Assembly (NCBI RefSeq): GCF_017315705.1
Contig: NZ_JAFLRF010000039.1
Coordinates: forward strand, 1 to 57,259
DNA: 57,259 nt
Origin: Trinickia mobilis
Lineage (GTDB): Bacteria; Pseudomonadota; Gammaproteobacteria; Burkholderiales; Burkholderiaceae
Direction: 5' to 3'
Shown here: positions 42,728 through 50,771 of the stretch, one piece after another
How positions within the stretch are numbered: position 1 is the first letter of the stretch
How the letters are laid out: each line of letters begins with the position of its first letter
Notes under the pieces: model-generated
What the model was told of the DNA's origin: nothing
The model's database searches: none
Seen by the model: only the letters and a program-made list of their open reading frames with translations
Translations under genes and position numbers: made by a program

Positions 42728-43984
42728 TTATTCCAGTTCCGCGCCCTTCAACTCCGGAATGAGAAAGATCGTTGCGACCATGTCGAGCACGTAGATGCTT
42801 GCGAGCAGGGCAATCGCGAGTTGAAGCGAATAAGCGGCGGCGATACCGCCTACGACGATGGGACCCAATCCCCCAACCGCGCGGCCGATATTGAAAAGAA
42901 CGTTCTGCGCGGTAGCGCGTGCCGCTGTCGGGTACGCCTCCGACATCAGGGCACCGTAGCCACCAATCATTCCGTTGACGAACATGCCCATGAGCGCACC
43001 GGCCCAGAGCATCACACCCGGGTCCGAAAGCCTCGAGTAGATAATGACCATCGCCACCGCGCCAGCCTGGAAGAGCAGGAAGGTGGGCTTGCGTCCAATG
43101 CGGTCCGCCAGCTGGCCGAAGATATAGACGCCGACCATCATTCCGACGACGGTGACCGACGTCCAGAGCGCCGACTTGGTGAGGCCAAATCCAAGCGTCT
43201 TGGCGAGGTAGGTCGGTAGCCAAATCATGATGCCGTAGTAGCCGAAGTTCTGGACCGAACACAGAATGACAATGCCAAGGCTGGTACGGGCCGTTCGTCC
43301 GTCGACGATGAGCAGCTTGAACGCATTGGACTTCTTGGCCGATGTCTTCGCACTCCGCACGAACACTTCAGGCTCATGCAGCTTGTTACGCACGACCCAT
43401 GCAACGAGTGCCGGCGCCACACCAAGCAGGAACATTCCGCGCCAGCCGATATGCGGAAGCAGCAACGGGGTGAGCAGAGACGCTGCAAGCACGCCGCTCT
43501 GCCAGCCGAGGCCGACATACGACGACACGCGAGCACGATGCTTTGCGGGCCATGCTTCAGCGGCCAGTGCCATGCCGATTCCGAACTCTCCACCCAGACC
43601 GATGCCGGCGACTGTCCGGTAGGCCAGTAAATCCCAGAAGCCACGAGCGAAAGCAGACAACCCGGTGAAGAGTGCGAAAATCACGATGGTCCACGTCAAA
43701 ACTCGGATACGGCCGAACCGGTCCGAAAGCGAACCGAACAGGAATCCACCGCCCACCGCGCCAATCAGCGTCCACGTGACCAGCGCACCCGACTGCTGCG
43801 TGGTCAAATGCAGGTCCAACGCGATGGCAGGCAGCATGAACCCAAGAATGAGCAGGTCGAATCCGTCCATCGCGTAACCGATTGCCGAACCGGCCAGTGC
43901 CTTCCAGGCGTACTTGTTGGGACGGTCGTCCGCCCCGGCTATCGCGGTGGCACTGGGCCCTGCTGCCTTTGCATTTGCTTCCAT
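42728..43984 (-). CDS. MFS transporter, probable orotate (aromatic acid) importer
   Basis: Twelve-helix major facilitator of 418 residues in the inner membrane, of the sugar/aromatic-acid:proton symporter type. Motif A is GSLSDRFGRIRVLTW between helices 2 and 3, and its half repeat is GQLADRIGRKPTFLLF. YAMDGFDLLILGFMLP in helix 1 is typical of the benzoate and 4-hydroxybenzoate carriers, substrates chemically close to orotate. It is the first gene of the operon; GGAGGA precedes the ATG at 43984. Orotate as substrate is inferred from the neighbours only. Confidence 0.85.
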   Translation of the reverse strand: MEANAKAAGPSATAIAGADDRPNKYAWKALAGSAIGYAMDGFDLLILGFMLPAIALDLHLTTQQSGALVTWTLIGAVGGGFLFGSLSDRFGRIRVLTWTIVIFALFTGLSAFARGFWDLLAYRTVAGIGLGGEFGIGMALAAEAWPAKHRARVSSYVGLGWQSGVLAASLLTPLLLPHIGWRGMFLLGVAPALVAWVVRNKLHEPEVFVRSAKTSAKKSNAFKLLIVDGRTARTSLGIVILCSVQNFGYYGIMIWLPTYLAKTLGFGLTKSALWTSVTVVGMMVGVYIFGQLADRIGRKPTFLLFQAGAVAMVIIYSRLSDPGVMLWAGALMGMFVNGMIGGYGALMSEAYPTAARATAQNVLFNIGRAVGGLGPIVVGGIAAAYSLQLAIALLASIYVLDMVATIFLIPELKGAELE

Positions 43985-44334
43985 TACATCCTCCAGTGGA
44001 AACTTCCTTTCCTACGGTTCGAAAACAGGTCTTGTGGACCCAAGCATCAAACCACGATGCCAACCGTACAAAAAAATAGACAATCAGTGCGTCGAAATCG
44101 ATCCCGGACAACACAACCGGTAAACTTCATGCTATGCACTGAGTGATGACGGCCTAGGGTCTTGAACTGCGCGGAAAGGTGGCTGTCTCGGGTGCCTCGC
44201 TCTGTTGGCTCGACCGTCCGTCTAAATATTTAGATTACGCGCTTTGAATGCGCCCCACAACCCAAATTCCGTTAGTGAAAACCCGTAGACCCGTAGACCC
44301 GTATTGACTGAACGGCTGTCGCGCTGCCTCGCCT
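43985..44334. other. Upstream region of the orotate operon
   Basis: This 350-base gap between the porin stop and the transporter start, both on the minus strand, holds no gene. It contains a perfect 14-base palindrome TCTAAATATTTAGA at 44221-44234, a good operator candidate, and a short tandem of ACCCGTAG near 44280-44300. No convincing promoter boxes were seen. The length suggests that the operon has its own promoter, apart from the porin. Confidence 0.5.
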
Positions 44335-45393
44335 TCAGAAGTTTTGCCGAAGGCCCGCGCCGTATGTCAGACCTGTGGACTGGCTGGCAAAGTGGTCGTA
44401 TTTGAACGCAGCGTACACGTCCGTACGCTTCGAGAGCGGATAGTCGTAGCCGACGGCCCAGGTGGTGCGGTGAACGTCGCCACTGTTGGGTCCGGTCGAC
44501 TTCGAATACACAAAGTCCCCAAGGACCGAACCCACGCCTACGGGAACAGAGACGCCAAGCTGCTCCGAGTTTGTCGTTGTCGTACCCAGCGTCGCGTTGT
44601 CGCGGATGTTCATGTAGCCGGCGAATACGCGAACAATGTTGAAGTTGTAGGACCCATCGAACTGAATCGTCTCCTGGCTCTTGAGACCAGGTACGGCCGG
44701 CAACGCCGTCGCGATGTCCCCCGCCACATTGCTGTAGTTGATGTACTGGTAATGGGCCGCCAGCACGACCGGGCCGTTCGCATAGTTAAGCGCCCCACCC
44801 CACTTATGCGCACCGGCGTCACCCGCAGTGTTGCCGAACGAGTAGATGACCGTGCCGTTAAGGCCGCCAACCGTCGGCGACGAATAGGCCACGGCGTTGT
44901 TCCAGCCGGAATCGCCCACTACGCCCTGCGGGCCTAGCCCCTTGTACGTGTGGAAAATCCACGGGGAGAATGTATAGGAGTTGAAAAACGGGTTGAGGTT
45001 GATAGTCGAAAGGTACAGAGGCGTTGTCAGCCTCCCCGCACGAATGGAACCATACGGAGTAGCAATCCCAACGTACGCGTTGCGGGAAAAGAAACTGTCG
45101 TTTGTGAAGCGGCCGTACGTGCCGTTCTGAGGCTGGAAATAGCTCTCAAGCACGAAGAATGTGGAATAGCCGCCGCCCAGGTCCTCTGTACCGCGAAGCC
45201 CCCAATAAGACGTGGACAGCCCGCCCCCTTGAGTCACCACAGCTGCACCGGCCCCAGGGGTTTTGACGGAGCCGACAAACGCGTCGACCAGACCGTAAAG
45301 CTGTACCGAGGATTGCGCGAACGCCGGAGCGCTCAGCGCGACAGTGCCGAGAAGACAAAGACTCGGCAGGAGTTTGAATTTTGCACCAGACAT
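44335..45393 (-). CDS. Outer-membrane porin, Burkholderia general porin type
   Basis: Trimeric beta-barrel porin of 352 residues. The signal peptide MSGAKFKLLPSLCLLGTVAL ends near AFA-QSSV (residue 26), followed by the family start SSVQLYGLVDAFVG; the barrel ends with the C-terminal phenylalanine in GLRQNF that the BAM complex recognises. GSIRAGRLTTPLY and YDYPLSKRTDVYAAF are typical of OmpC-like Burkholderia porins. The ATG at 45393 has GAGG upstream; the longer open frame is not part of the protein. Position upstream of the orotate transporter suggests entry of orotate or similar anions, but the pore specificity cannot be read. Confidence 0.92.
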   Translation of the reverse strand: MSGAKFKLLPSLCLLGTVALSAPAFAQSSVQLYGLVDAFVGSVKTPGAGAAVVTQGGGLSTSYWGLRGTEDLGGGYSTFFVLESYFQPQNGTYGRFTNDSFFSRNAYVGIATPYGSIRAGRLTTPLYLSTINLNPFFNSYTFSPWIFHTYKGLGPQGVVGDSGWNNAVAYSSPTVGGLNGTVIYSFGNTAGDAGAHKWGGALNYANGPVVLAAHYQYINYSNVAGDIATALPAVPGLKSQETIQFDGSYNFNIVRVFAGYMNIRDNATLGTTTTNSEQLGVSVPVGVGSVLGDFVYSKSTGPNSGDVHRTTWAVGYDYPLSKRTDVYAAFKYDHFASQSTGLTYGAGLRQNF

Positions 45394-45662
45394 GTAAAGC
45401 CTCTTGTTCGTTTCTGCTGACAGCCGCGTGGTCTTCCGGTCTGCTTCGTCGACGTCGCGAACGCACACCGGGCATCTGTGACGCGCCGGTGGGCGAACGT
45501 CGCGCAGAGATATTGCATTTGTATATGTAAAACGACAAGTGCACAAAATATCAATTAGTCTAAAATTTCGCTAAAATCGCCTCAGTATTTTCCCTAGCAT
45601 CATCGCCGTTCTAAAGATGCCTTGATGTACAATTTGTTTGTATTTTTATACGAGGATGTATC
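45394..45662. promoter_or_regulatory. AT-rich divergent control region between porin and XRE regulator
   Basis: This 269-base region between divergent genes is AT-rich at 45510-45660. TCTAAAATTT (45559) and TTCTAAAG (45609) share the half-site TCTAAA with the palindrome at 44221 in front of the orotate operon. TTTGTATA (near 45516) and TTTGTATTTTTATA (near 45633) form a second repeated pattern. These could be binding sites for the adjacent regulator; no binding evidence exists. Confidence 0.4.
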
Positions 45663-46571
45663 GTGGCCGAAATGCTAGGTTCCCGCAAAACAGCGCCCAC
45701 TTTCGACTTCCTCGCTATCGGCGAGCGCCTTCGCGCCTATCGCATGGCTCGCGGACTTCGCTCCGACGACATAGCTGAGCGGCTCGCGATTTCCCGCGCG
45801 GCCGTCTATAACCTTGAGCGTGGCGAAATCGTCAAGATTGAAACACTCGAGCGTCTGGCGGCACTCCTGGAAGTGACGCTTCCTAACTTGCTAGGCGTTG
45901 AGTCCGAATACCACGATTCCGCGGTCAGTTACTTTGAGCGCATGCGCCAACTCGAATCACGCTCGACGCGCATACTGGCGAACTTCGACCCGATTTCGTT
46001 CCTGCTTACGTCCGAGGCTTACGTGGAGCATCTACGCTCCATGCTTGAGGAGAGCGTTCCGGACGAACTTACTGGCGAAAGCTCGAAGCGGATTAACAGC
46101 GACGTTCTGAAAATTCTGGCCGCTCGGCGCAAGTTGTTTGAACAGCAGCGCCCCAGCATCCTGAGTGTTATCGGGCTTCGACAGGTTGAGCAGTTCCTGC
46201 ATCACGGTCTTGTGGGTCGCTTAGGTCTGCCTTCGGGTGTGCAGCTTGAACGCAAGCTCGCTGCGCGCAAGGAAGTCGCACACATGATCGAGGTGTTGAA
46301 CAGCGACCCTATTGGCGTCCAGGTCGGCATCGTGACTGACAACCTGCCGAGCGAGACCTTCCAGATTTTCGAGGAACCGGGGAGCCAACACGTGGCCGTG
46401 TCACCCTTCCGGCTTGGCGAACTTCCCAATGTGCGAACAGGCATAGCGACGATTACAACGTCAGCAGATGCGGTTGCGATGTACCGCGGATTGATTGAAC
46501 GCCTGTGGACCGGAGCCGCTAAAGGGCGGGACGGCGCAAAACTGTTGCAGTCATTGCTTGAACGCAGTTAG
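45663..46571 (+). CDS. XRE family transcriptional regulator with large C-terminal domain
   Basis: Protein of 302 residues. A helix-turn-helix of the XRE/Cro type lies at about 17-76 (IGERLRAYRMARGLRSDDIA, LAISRAAVYNLERGEIVKIE). The long C-terminal part (about 90-300) has no familiar fold by eye and probably senses a ligand; GVQVGIVTDNLPSETFQIF and HVAVSPFRLGELPNVRTGIA stand out. Start: GTG at 45663 with GAGG upstream; an ATG three codons later is possible. It is divergent from the porin and is the best candidate local regulator of the porin and orotate operon. Confidence 0.83.
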   Translation: MAEMLGSRKTAPTFDFLAIGERLRAYRMARGLRSDDIAERLAISRAAVYNLERGEIVKIETLERLAALLEVTLPNLLGVESEYHDSAVSYFERMRQLESRSTRILANFDPISFLLTSEAYVEHLRSMLEESVPDELTGESSKRINSDVLKILAARRKLFEQQRPSILSVIGLRQVEQFLHHGLVGRLGLPSGVQLERKLAARKEVAHMIEVLNSDPIGVQVGIVTDNLPSETFQIFEEPGSQHVAVSPFRLGELPNVRTGIATITTSADAVAMYRGLIERLWTGAAKGRDGAKLLQSLLERS

Positions 46572-46590
46572 CTCTACTGCATGCCATATA

Positions 46591-46659
46591 GCCGCATTGC
46601 CATGCGGCGACCGAGGAGCGCAGCGTGGGTATGATGCGCGCGCAACCAGGTTGCGCGCG
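46591..46659. terminator. Two hairpins between convergent XRE gene and small gene
   Basis: GCCGCA-TTGCCA-TGCGGC (46591-46608) is followed by an almost perfect palindrome CGCGCGCAACC-A-GGTTGCGCGCG (46637-46659). They lie between convergent genes and probably end transcription in one or both directions; T runs are short, so this is inferred. Confidence 0.45.
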
Positions 46660-46664
46660 TTCCA

Positions 46665-46988
46665 TCAAACAACCATGGCCGGCGCCAGCTTGGCGGCAAA
46701 CGCATTGAGGGCTTCGAGAAAAGCGGCATCCGATGCCCCGCTCGCGCCTTTCAGCGCGCTCGCATCCTGGCGCAATTCAGCGAGAAATTCATCGACTACG
46801 CCAGTGGATACCGCAACACCCTCGTGGCGTTCGGTAAAAGCTGCCGCACGCTCCGCGAGCAACACGAGCGCCGCCGATTCGCGCCCCGAAGCTGCGGCCG
46901 CGTCGCGGCACTGTGAAGCAAACTGGTGAATATCCGAGAAACCGACGTGCGTGCGCTCGAGCCACGCACTTGCGAGTTGCAGATTCAT
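46665..46988 (-). CDS. Conserved hypothetical protein
   Basis: Small protein of 107 residues that I do not recognise. It is Ala-rich and predicted helical throughout (ERAAAFTERHEGVAV, LEALNAFAAKLAPAMVV), with one cysteine and no signal peptide or membrane helix. AAGGACG precedes the ATG at 46988 and codon use looks like that of real genes here. No neighbour suggests a function; the IS remnant lies immediately upstream and may have cut away its former partners. Confidence 0.55.
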   Translation of the reverse strand: MNLQLASAWLERTHVGFSDIHQFASQCRDAAAASGRESAALVLLAERAAAFTERHEGVAVSTGVVDEFLAELRQDASALKGASGASDAAFLEALNAFAAKLAPAMVV

Positions 46989-47114
46989 TTTGCGTCCTTG
47001 AACGATTGCGAACAGACGACTTCTGAGGTATCCCTAACCGCCAGCGGGTCGCCAAGAGACATCATGCACGCGTCTAAAAAAAAAGACAACTCGCGAATGT
47101 GCAGCGGTCACCGC

Positions 47115-47245
47115 TGACCTGCCTTGGAATTTTCGGACCCGTTGAAACTTGAGAGAACGGCTTCCAACGGAGAAAGGAAGTCATGAAGAAGAGCAGGTTT
47201 GCCGACGAACAGATGGTCACGATCCTGCGTGAGGCAGGCCAGTGC
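47115..47245 (+). mobile_element. IS3-family insertion sequence remnant (left end and start of orfA)
   Basis: TGACCTGCCTTGGAATTTTCGGACC at 47115 onward resembles the terminal inverted repeat of IS3-family (IS2/IS51-like) elements. 69 bases later, after a GGAGAAAGGAAG ribosome site, an ATG at 47184 opens MKKSRFADEQMVTILREAG, the typical start of an IS3 orfA transposase protein. Similarity stops around 47236-47245; the helix-turn-helix, orfB and the right end are missing. The element is therefore dead, and its cut edge is joined to the 3' end of the glutathione reductase gene. Confidence 0.7.
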
Positions 47246-48635
47246 AACGGCATGTTTTACGGTTCTTCTCAATTCGCTGAGACGAACGGATGGAAGCGCC
47301 CAGCGTCACAAATTCCTCCGCCACCGTCGGGTGTATTCCTAACGTTGCGCTGAGGTGTGCTTTGGTTGCTCCCGCTGTAATCGCAATAGCCAAGCCTTGG
47401 ATGATTTCGCCCGCGTTATCGCCGACCATATGAGCGCCCAACATGCGGTCTGTTTTGGCGTCAACTACGATCTTCATCAATATCTGCTCGTCACGTCCCG
47501 AGAGTGTCGCGCGCATGGGCTTGAATTGCGTGCGATATACGTCGATCGCGCGTCCACCCGAACTCGCCTCAGCCTCAGTAAGTCCGACTGATGCAGCATT
47601 GGGTCGACTGAAGACTGCCGACGGTACGTTGCTGTGAAGCACCGCGCGCGGGTTATTCCCGAACATAGTGTCCGCAAAGGCATGCCCTTCCTGAATCGCA
47701 ACCGGGGTCAGGGCGACTCGGTCCGTCACGTCACCCACCGCAAAAATGCTATTGACCGAAGTCCGGGAGTAAGCGTCGACCAGCACGGCGCCCGACTCCG
47801 CGAGACGCACCCCCGCTTTTTCGAGTCCTAGCGCAGAGGTATTGGGCCGCCGGCCAGTGGCAGCCAGAACCGCGTCCACGTCAAAGTGATCCCCGGAGTC
47901 GACCGTAATGCGCAAAGCTCCCTCTCTTCTTTCGACGCGCACGGCACGCTGCGACAACCGAAGTGCAATTCCCGATTTCTGCATCTCAGTAGCGAGGTGT
48001 GTCCGCACATCCTCGTCGAAGCCACGCAAGATCTGATCGCCCCTGTGAATCTGAACTACGTCAGCACCCAGTCCGGAATAGATTCCGGCGAATTCACACG
48101 CTATGTAACCGCCGCCGAGGATCGCAACGCGTTGAGGGAACGCTGGAAAATCGAATGCCTCGTTGGAAGTGATCATAAGCTCCGAGCCAGGCACCAATGG
48201 TTTAACAGGCGTGGCGCCCGTCGCAATCAGCACGATCCGCGCATGGAGTATTCTTTCACCGACCTGGACCGTGTGTTCGTCAAGGAGCACAGCCCGGCCA
48301 TCGAAAGTCGTAACTTCTGCTTCATGCAGCAAGCGCTTGTATACCGATTCGAGACGTTTGATCTCCCGGTCTTTAGCTGCGACCAAAGTAGCCCAGTCGT
48401 GCTTCGGCTTTACCGACGTCCAACCGAATCCTGATGCGTCTTCGAACTGTTGCGCGAAATCGGACGCGTATACAAATAACTTCTTTGGCACGCATCCGCG
48501 GATGACACATGTTCCACCGTAGCGGTGCTCCTCAATGATGGCAACTTTAGCGCCGTGGGACGCAGCGACACGACCGGCGCGAACTCCACCGGAACCACCG
48601 CCAATGACGACTAGATCGAATTCCTGAATATTCAT
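47217..48635 (-). CDS. gor: Glutathione-disulfide reductase with altered C-terminal tail
   Basis: FAD enzyme of about 472 residues that reduces glutathione disulfide with NADPH. The FAD loop is LVVIGGGSGGVRAGRVA, the redox-active disulfide is in GGTCVIRGCVPKKL, the NADPH-binding loop is AILGGGYIACEFAGIYSGLG, and the second FAD motif is NSIFAVGDVTDRVALTPVA. The catalytic His-Glu pair is present in LGIHPTVAEEFVTLG. After that point the last residues (KNRKTCRCTGLPHAGS) are read from the opposite strand of the IS3 remnant, so the natural stop was lost. The catalytic core is intact and it may still work. Start ATG 48635, or 48641. Confidence 0.88.
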   Translation of the reverse strand: MNIQEFDLVVIGGGSGGVRAGRVAASHGAKVAIIEEHRYGGTCVIRGCVPKKLFVYASDFAQQFEDASGFGWTSVKPKHDWATLVAAKDREIKRLESVYKRLLHEAEVTTFDGRAVLLDEHTVQVGERILHARIVLIATGATPVKPLVPGSELMITSNEAFDFPAFPQRVAILGGGYIACEFAGIYSGLGADVVQIHRGDQILRGFDEDVRTHLATEMQKSGIALRLSQRAVRVERREGALRITVDSGDHFDVDAVLAATGRRPNTSALGLEKAGVRLAESGAVLVDAYSRTSVNSIFAVGDVTDRVALTPVAIQEGHAFADTMFGNNPRAVLHSNVPSAVFSRPNAASVGLTEAEASSGGRAIDVYRTQFKPMRATLSGRDEQILMKIVVDAKTDRMLGAHMVGDNAGEIIQGLAIAITAGATKAHLSATLGIHPTVAEEFVTLGASIRSSQRIEKNRKTCRCTGLPHAGS

Positions 48636-48810
48636 GATCATTTGGAACGTGCGATGGTTTTTCAGAGAACGCTGCAATGGGTAAAGCGCGAGCTGAAACC
48701 GAGTGTCGTGCAGCGCCCAGCGGCAACACAACGTGCTGATGTCATCGCAAAATGGGCGCTCGAATCACACAACGTTGTCCACATAAGCTGCTGATTCGGC
48801 CGGCAACGTG

Positions 48811-49602
48811 CTATTCCGTTAGGAGTGCATTAACTTTCGGCCAAACGTCAATGCCCTGCTTTTTCAGCTCGTCATCGTAGGCGTTCGATCGAAACGATGT
48901 AATCGCCGAATCAAAGCTTGGTCGAGCCTGCACTGCGTCGAACCACCTCGCTACGTTGGGTCGTTGCGCCCACATCTTCTCCAAACCCAAGCGGTCAAGA
49001 CGGGTCACATAAGGAATGATAGCGATGTCGGCCAATGTGAACTCGTCACTCGCAAGCCAAGTCTGCTCACCGAGCGCAGCATCCATTTCCTTAAGAACCT
49101 TGTCATGCAGAAGGACCGCATCTTTCACGAAGGGTGCTTTGAATTCCTGTTCCATGATTTGCCGCTGGCGATCTGCCCGAGCGCGGTCTGGCAGTTTGGC
49201 CAGGCGTTCCATCCATTCCTTTCTATCGTGATGGCTTCGCAACTGGTGCACAAACGACGCAGCGTAGGTAACCGATGCGCAGGCAATATGTAATCCTTCG
49301 TCAGGTATCTTTGTCCACATCCGCATCTTTGCTGCTCCCAGAGGTGACGCAGGCCTTAACGGCCGCTCTGGGAAGACGTCCTCGATATACTCGAGAATGA
49401 CAGTAGATTCACGGACCGGGATGCCATCATGAACAAGAACAGGGACCAGTCCCTTCGGATTGATTTTGAGGAACTCAGGAGTAAGGTGTTCCTGCTTCAT
49501 CAAATCGACCTCTTGTCCCGTCCACTCGATGCCCTTTTCATCCAAGGCAATGCGCACCTTCTGCGCACATACGGAGATGTTGTGGTGATAGAGTTTTAGC
49601 AA
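48811..49602 (-). CDS. Glutathione S-transferase family protein
   Basis: Protein of 263 residues. The N-terminal thioredoxin-like domain (1-80; MLKLYHHNISVCAQKVRIAL, then LVPVLVHDGIPVRESTVILE) holds the cis-proline and the ES pair that grip glutathione. The helical C-terminal domain (about 90-250) includes the N-capping motif FTLADIAIIPYVTRL. Length and sequence suggest a group acting on bulky or aromatic electrophiles rather than a housekeeping GST; the substrate is unknown. The start is a TTG at 49602 with GGACG upstream. It lies next to glutathione reductase and is divergent from a LysR gene. Confidence 0.85.
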   Translation of the reverse strand: MLKLYHHNISVCAQKVRIALDEKGIEWTGQEVDLMKQEHLTPEFLKINPKGLVPVLVHDGIPVRESTVILEYIEDVFPERPLRPASPLGAAKMRMWTKIPDEGLHIACASVTYAASFVHQLRSHHDRKEWMERLAKLPDRARADRQRQIMEQEFKAPFVKDAVLLHDKVLKEMDAALGEQTWLASDEFTLADIAIIPYVTRLDRLGLEKMWAQRPNVARWFDAVQARPSFDSAITSFRSNAYDDELKKQGIDVWPKVNALLTE

Positions 49603-49733
49603 TTTTTCGTCCGCTATCGTGTAAAAGGAGCTTACACTTTAGTAGTGTTCTACATGCTTGATAAGGCGAGACGGGCGACTAATTGCCATGCCCATGTGGA
49701 ATAAATGCCAGTCAAAAGATCCGGTAAACCCGT

Positions 49734-50645
49734 ATGGACATAATCGAGGGGATGAGCGTATTTGTCAGAGTTGCGCAATCCGGCAGCTTTTCGACCGTGG
49801 CTCGGGAGTTGGGGCTGACGCAACCTAGCGTGAGCAAACAAATTGCCGCGCTTGAAAATCACCTCGGTGTTCGTCTTCTGAATCGAACAACTCGCCACTT
49901 GCAACTGACGGAAGACGGGTTTACTTATCTCAGCTTTGCTCAAAAGATTCTGGACACTGTCGCAGAGGCAGAGGCACACCTAGGTGGAGCAAAGAGGACG
50001 CCCCGCGGGTTAATTCGCATAGGAAGTCCCTACGCTTTTGCGCAACGCTACCTCGTTCGCTGCGTTGGCGACCTGCTCGAGCAGTATCCGCAATTGCGCG
50101 TTGAGATAGTCGCGAGCGACATGGCCGACAGCCTCGTCGAACATGGGCTAGACGTCGCGATTCGCTTTGGAAACCCGAACGGCGACCTCGTTGCTCGACA
50201 GGCCGGCACAACATCGCGTATTGCCGTAGCTTCTCCGGCATACCTGGAATCTGCTGGCGAACCACAGGGCCCGCTAGACCTCAGTACTCACAATTGCCTG
50301 GTGTATTCCAACCCTGCGATCGGCCCTCATTGGTCATTTCTGTCCCATGGCTGCCGTGAAACTGTCGTCGTGTCGGGAAGCTTTGTATCCAACAGCGCGG
50401 ACGTGATTAGGGAAGCCTGTATTCGCGGCCTTGGGATCACCGTGATGCCGAATTGGCTGTTTCATGACGACCTGACGTCAGGACGGGTTTGCCAGGTGCT
50501 TAGGCAATACGAACCAGAAGGCCTGCCGATTTTTGTAGTCTATCCGTCGCGTAAATTCGTCCCCCCGAAGTTGCGAGTGGTCGTCGACTATTTGGCGACG
50601 GAGCTTGGCCGGGATCCAGCGCTTAACGTGGGGTTGACCCCGTAG
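49734..50645 (+). CDS. LysR family transcriptional regulator
   Basis: LysR-type regulator of 303 residues, the normal length. The winged helix-turn-helix is at 1-60 (MDIIEGMSVFVRVAQSGSFS, LGVRLLNRTTRHLQLTEDGF) and the effector domain at about 90-295. Divergent from the GST gene with only 131 bases between, it most likely controls the GST (and possibly gor). No clear T-N11-A palindrome was fixed by eye. Codon use in 47-50.6 kb looks less GC-rich than in the flanks. Confidence 0.88.
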   Translation: MDIIEGMSVFVRVAQSGSFSTVARELGLTQPSVSKQIAALENHLGVRLLNRTTRHLQLTEDGFTYLSFAQKILDTVAEAEAHLGGAKRTPRGLIRIGSPYAFAQRYLVRCVGDLLEQYPQLRVEIVASDMADSLVEHGLDVAIRFGNPNGDLVARQAGTTSRIAVASPAYLESAGEPQGPLDLSTHNCLVYSNPAIGPHWSFLSHGCRETVVVSGSFVSNSADVIREACIRGLGITVMPNWLFHDDLTSGRVCQVLRQYEPEGLPIFVVYPSRKFVPPKLRVVVDYLATELGRDPALNVGLTP

Positions 50646-50695
50646 TGCTGCAATCGGCTTGAAACCGTTGGCCACGCCGGTATGCAGTCCGCAAA

Positions 50696-50724
50696 GCAAC
50701 AGCATGTCGAGCCGATGCTGTTGC
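50696..50724. terminator. Hairpin between convergent LysR and MFS genes
   Basis: GCAACAGCAT pairs perfectly with ATGCTGTTGC around a nine-base loop. It lies between convergent genes, 51 bases after the LysR stop; the T run is poor, so the terminator role is inferred. Confidence 0.45.
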
Positions 50725-50771
50725 GTTGCATCGGCATTTGCAGCCGATAGTCCGGTCCACTGGAGCGTCGC

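Noticed and set aside
44280-44303. Short tandem ACCCGTAG repeats as a regulatory array
   Set aside because: Fewer than three full copies, no spacing logic and next to a coding end; probably chance or slippage.
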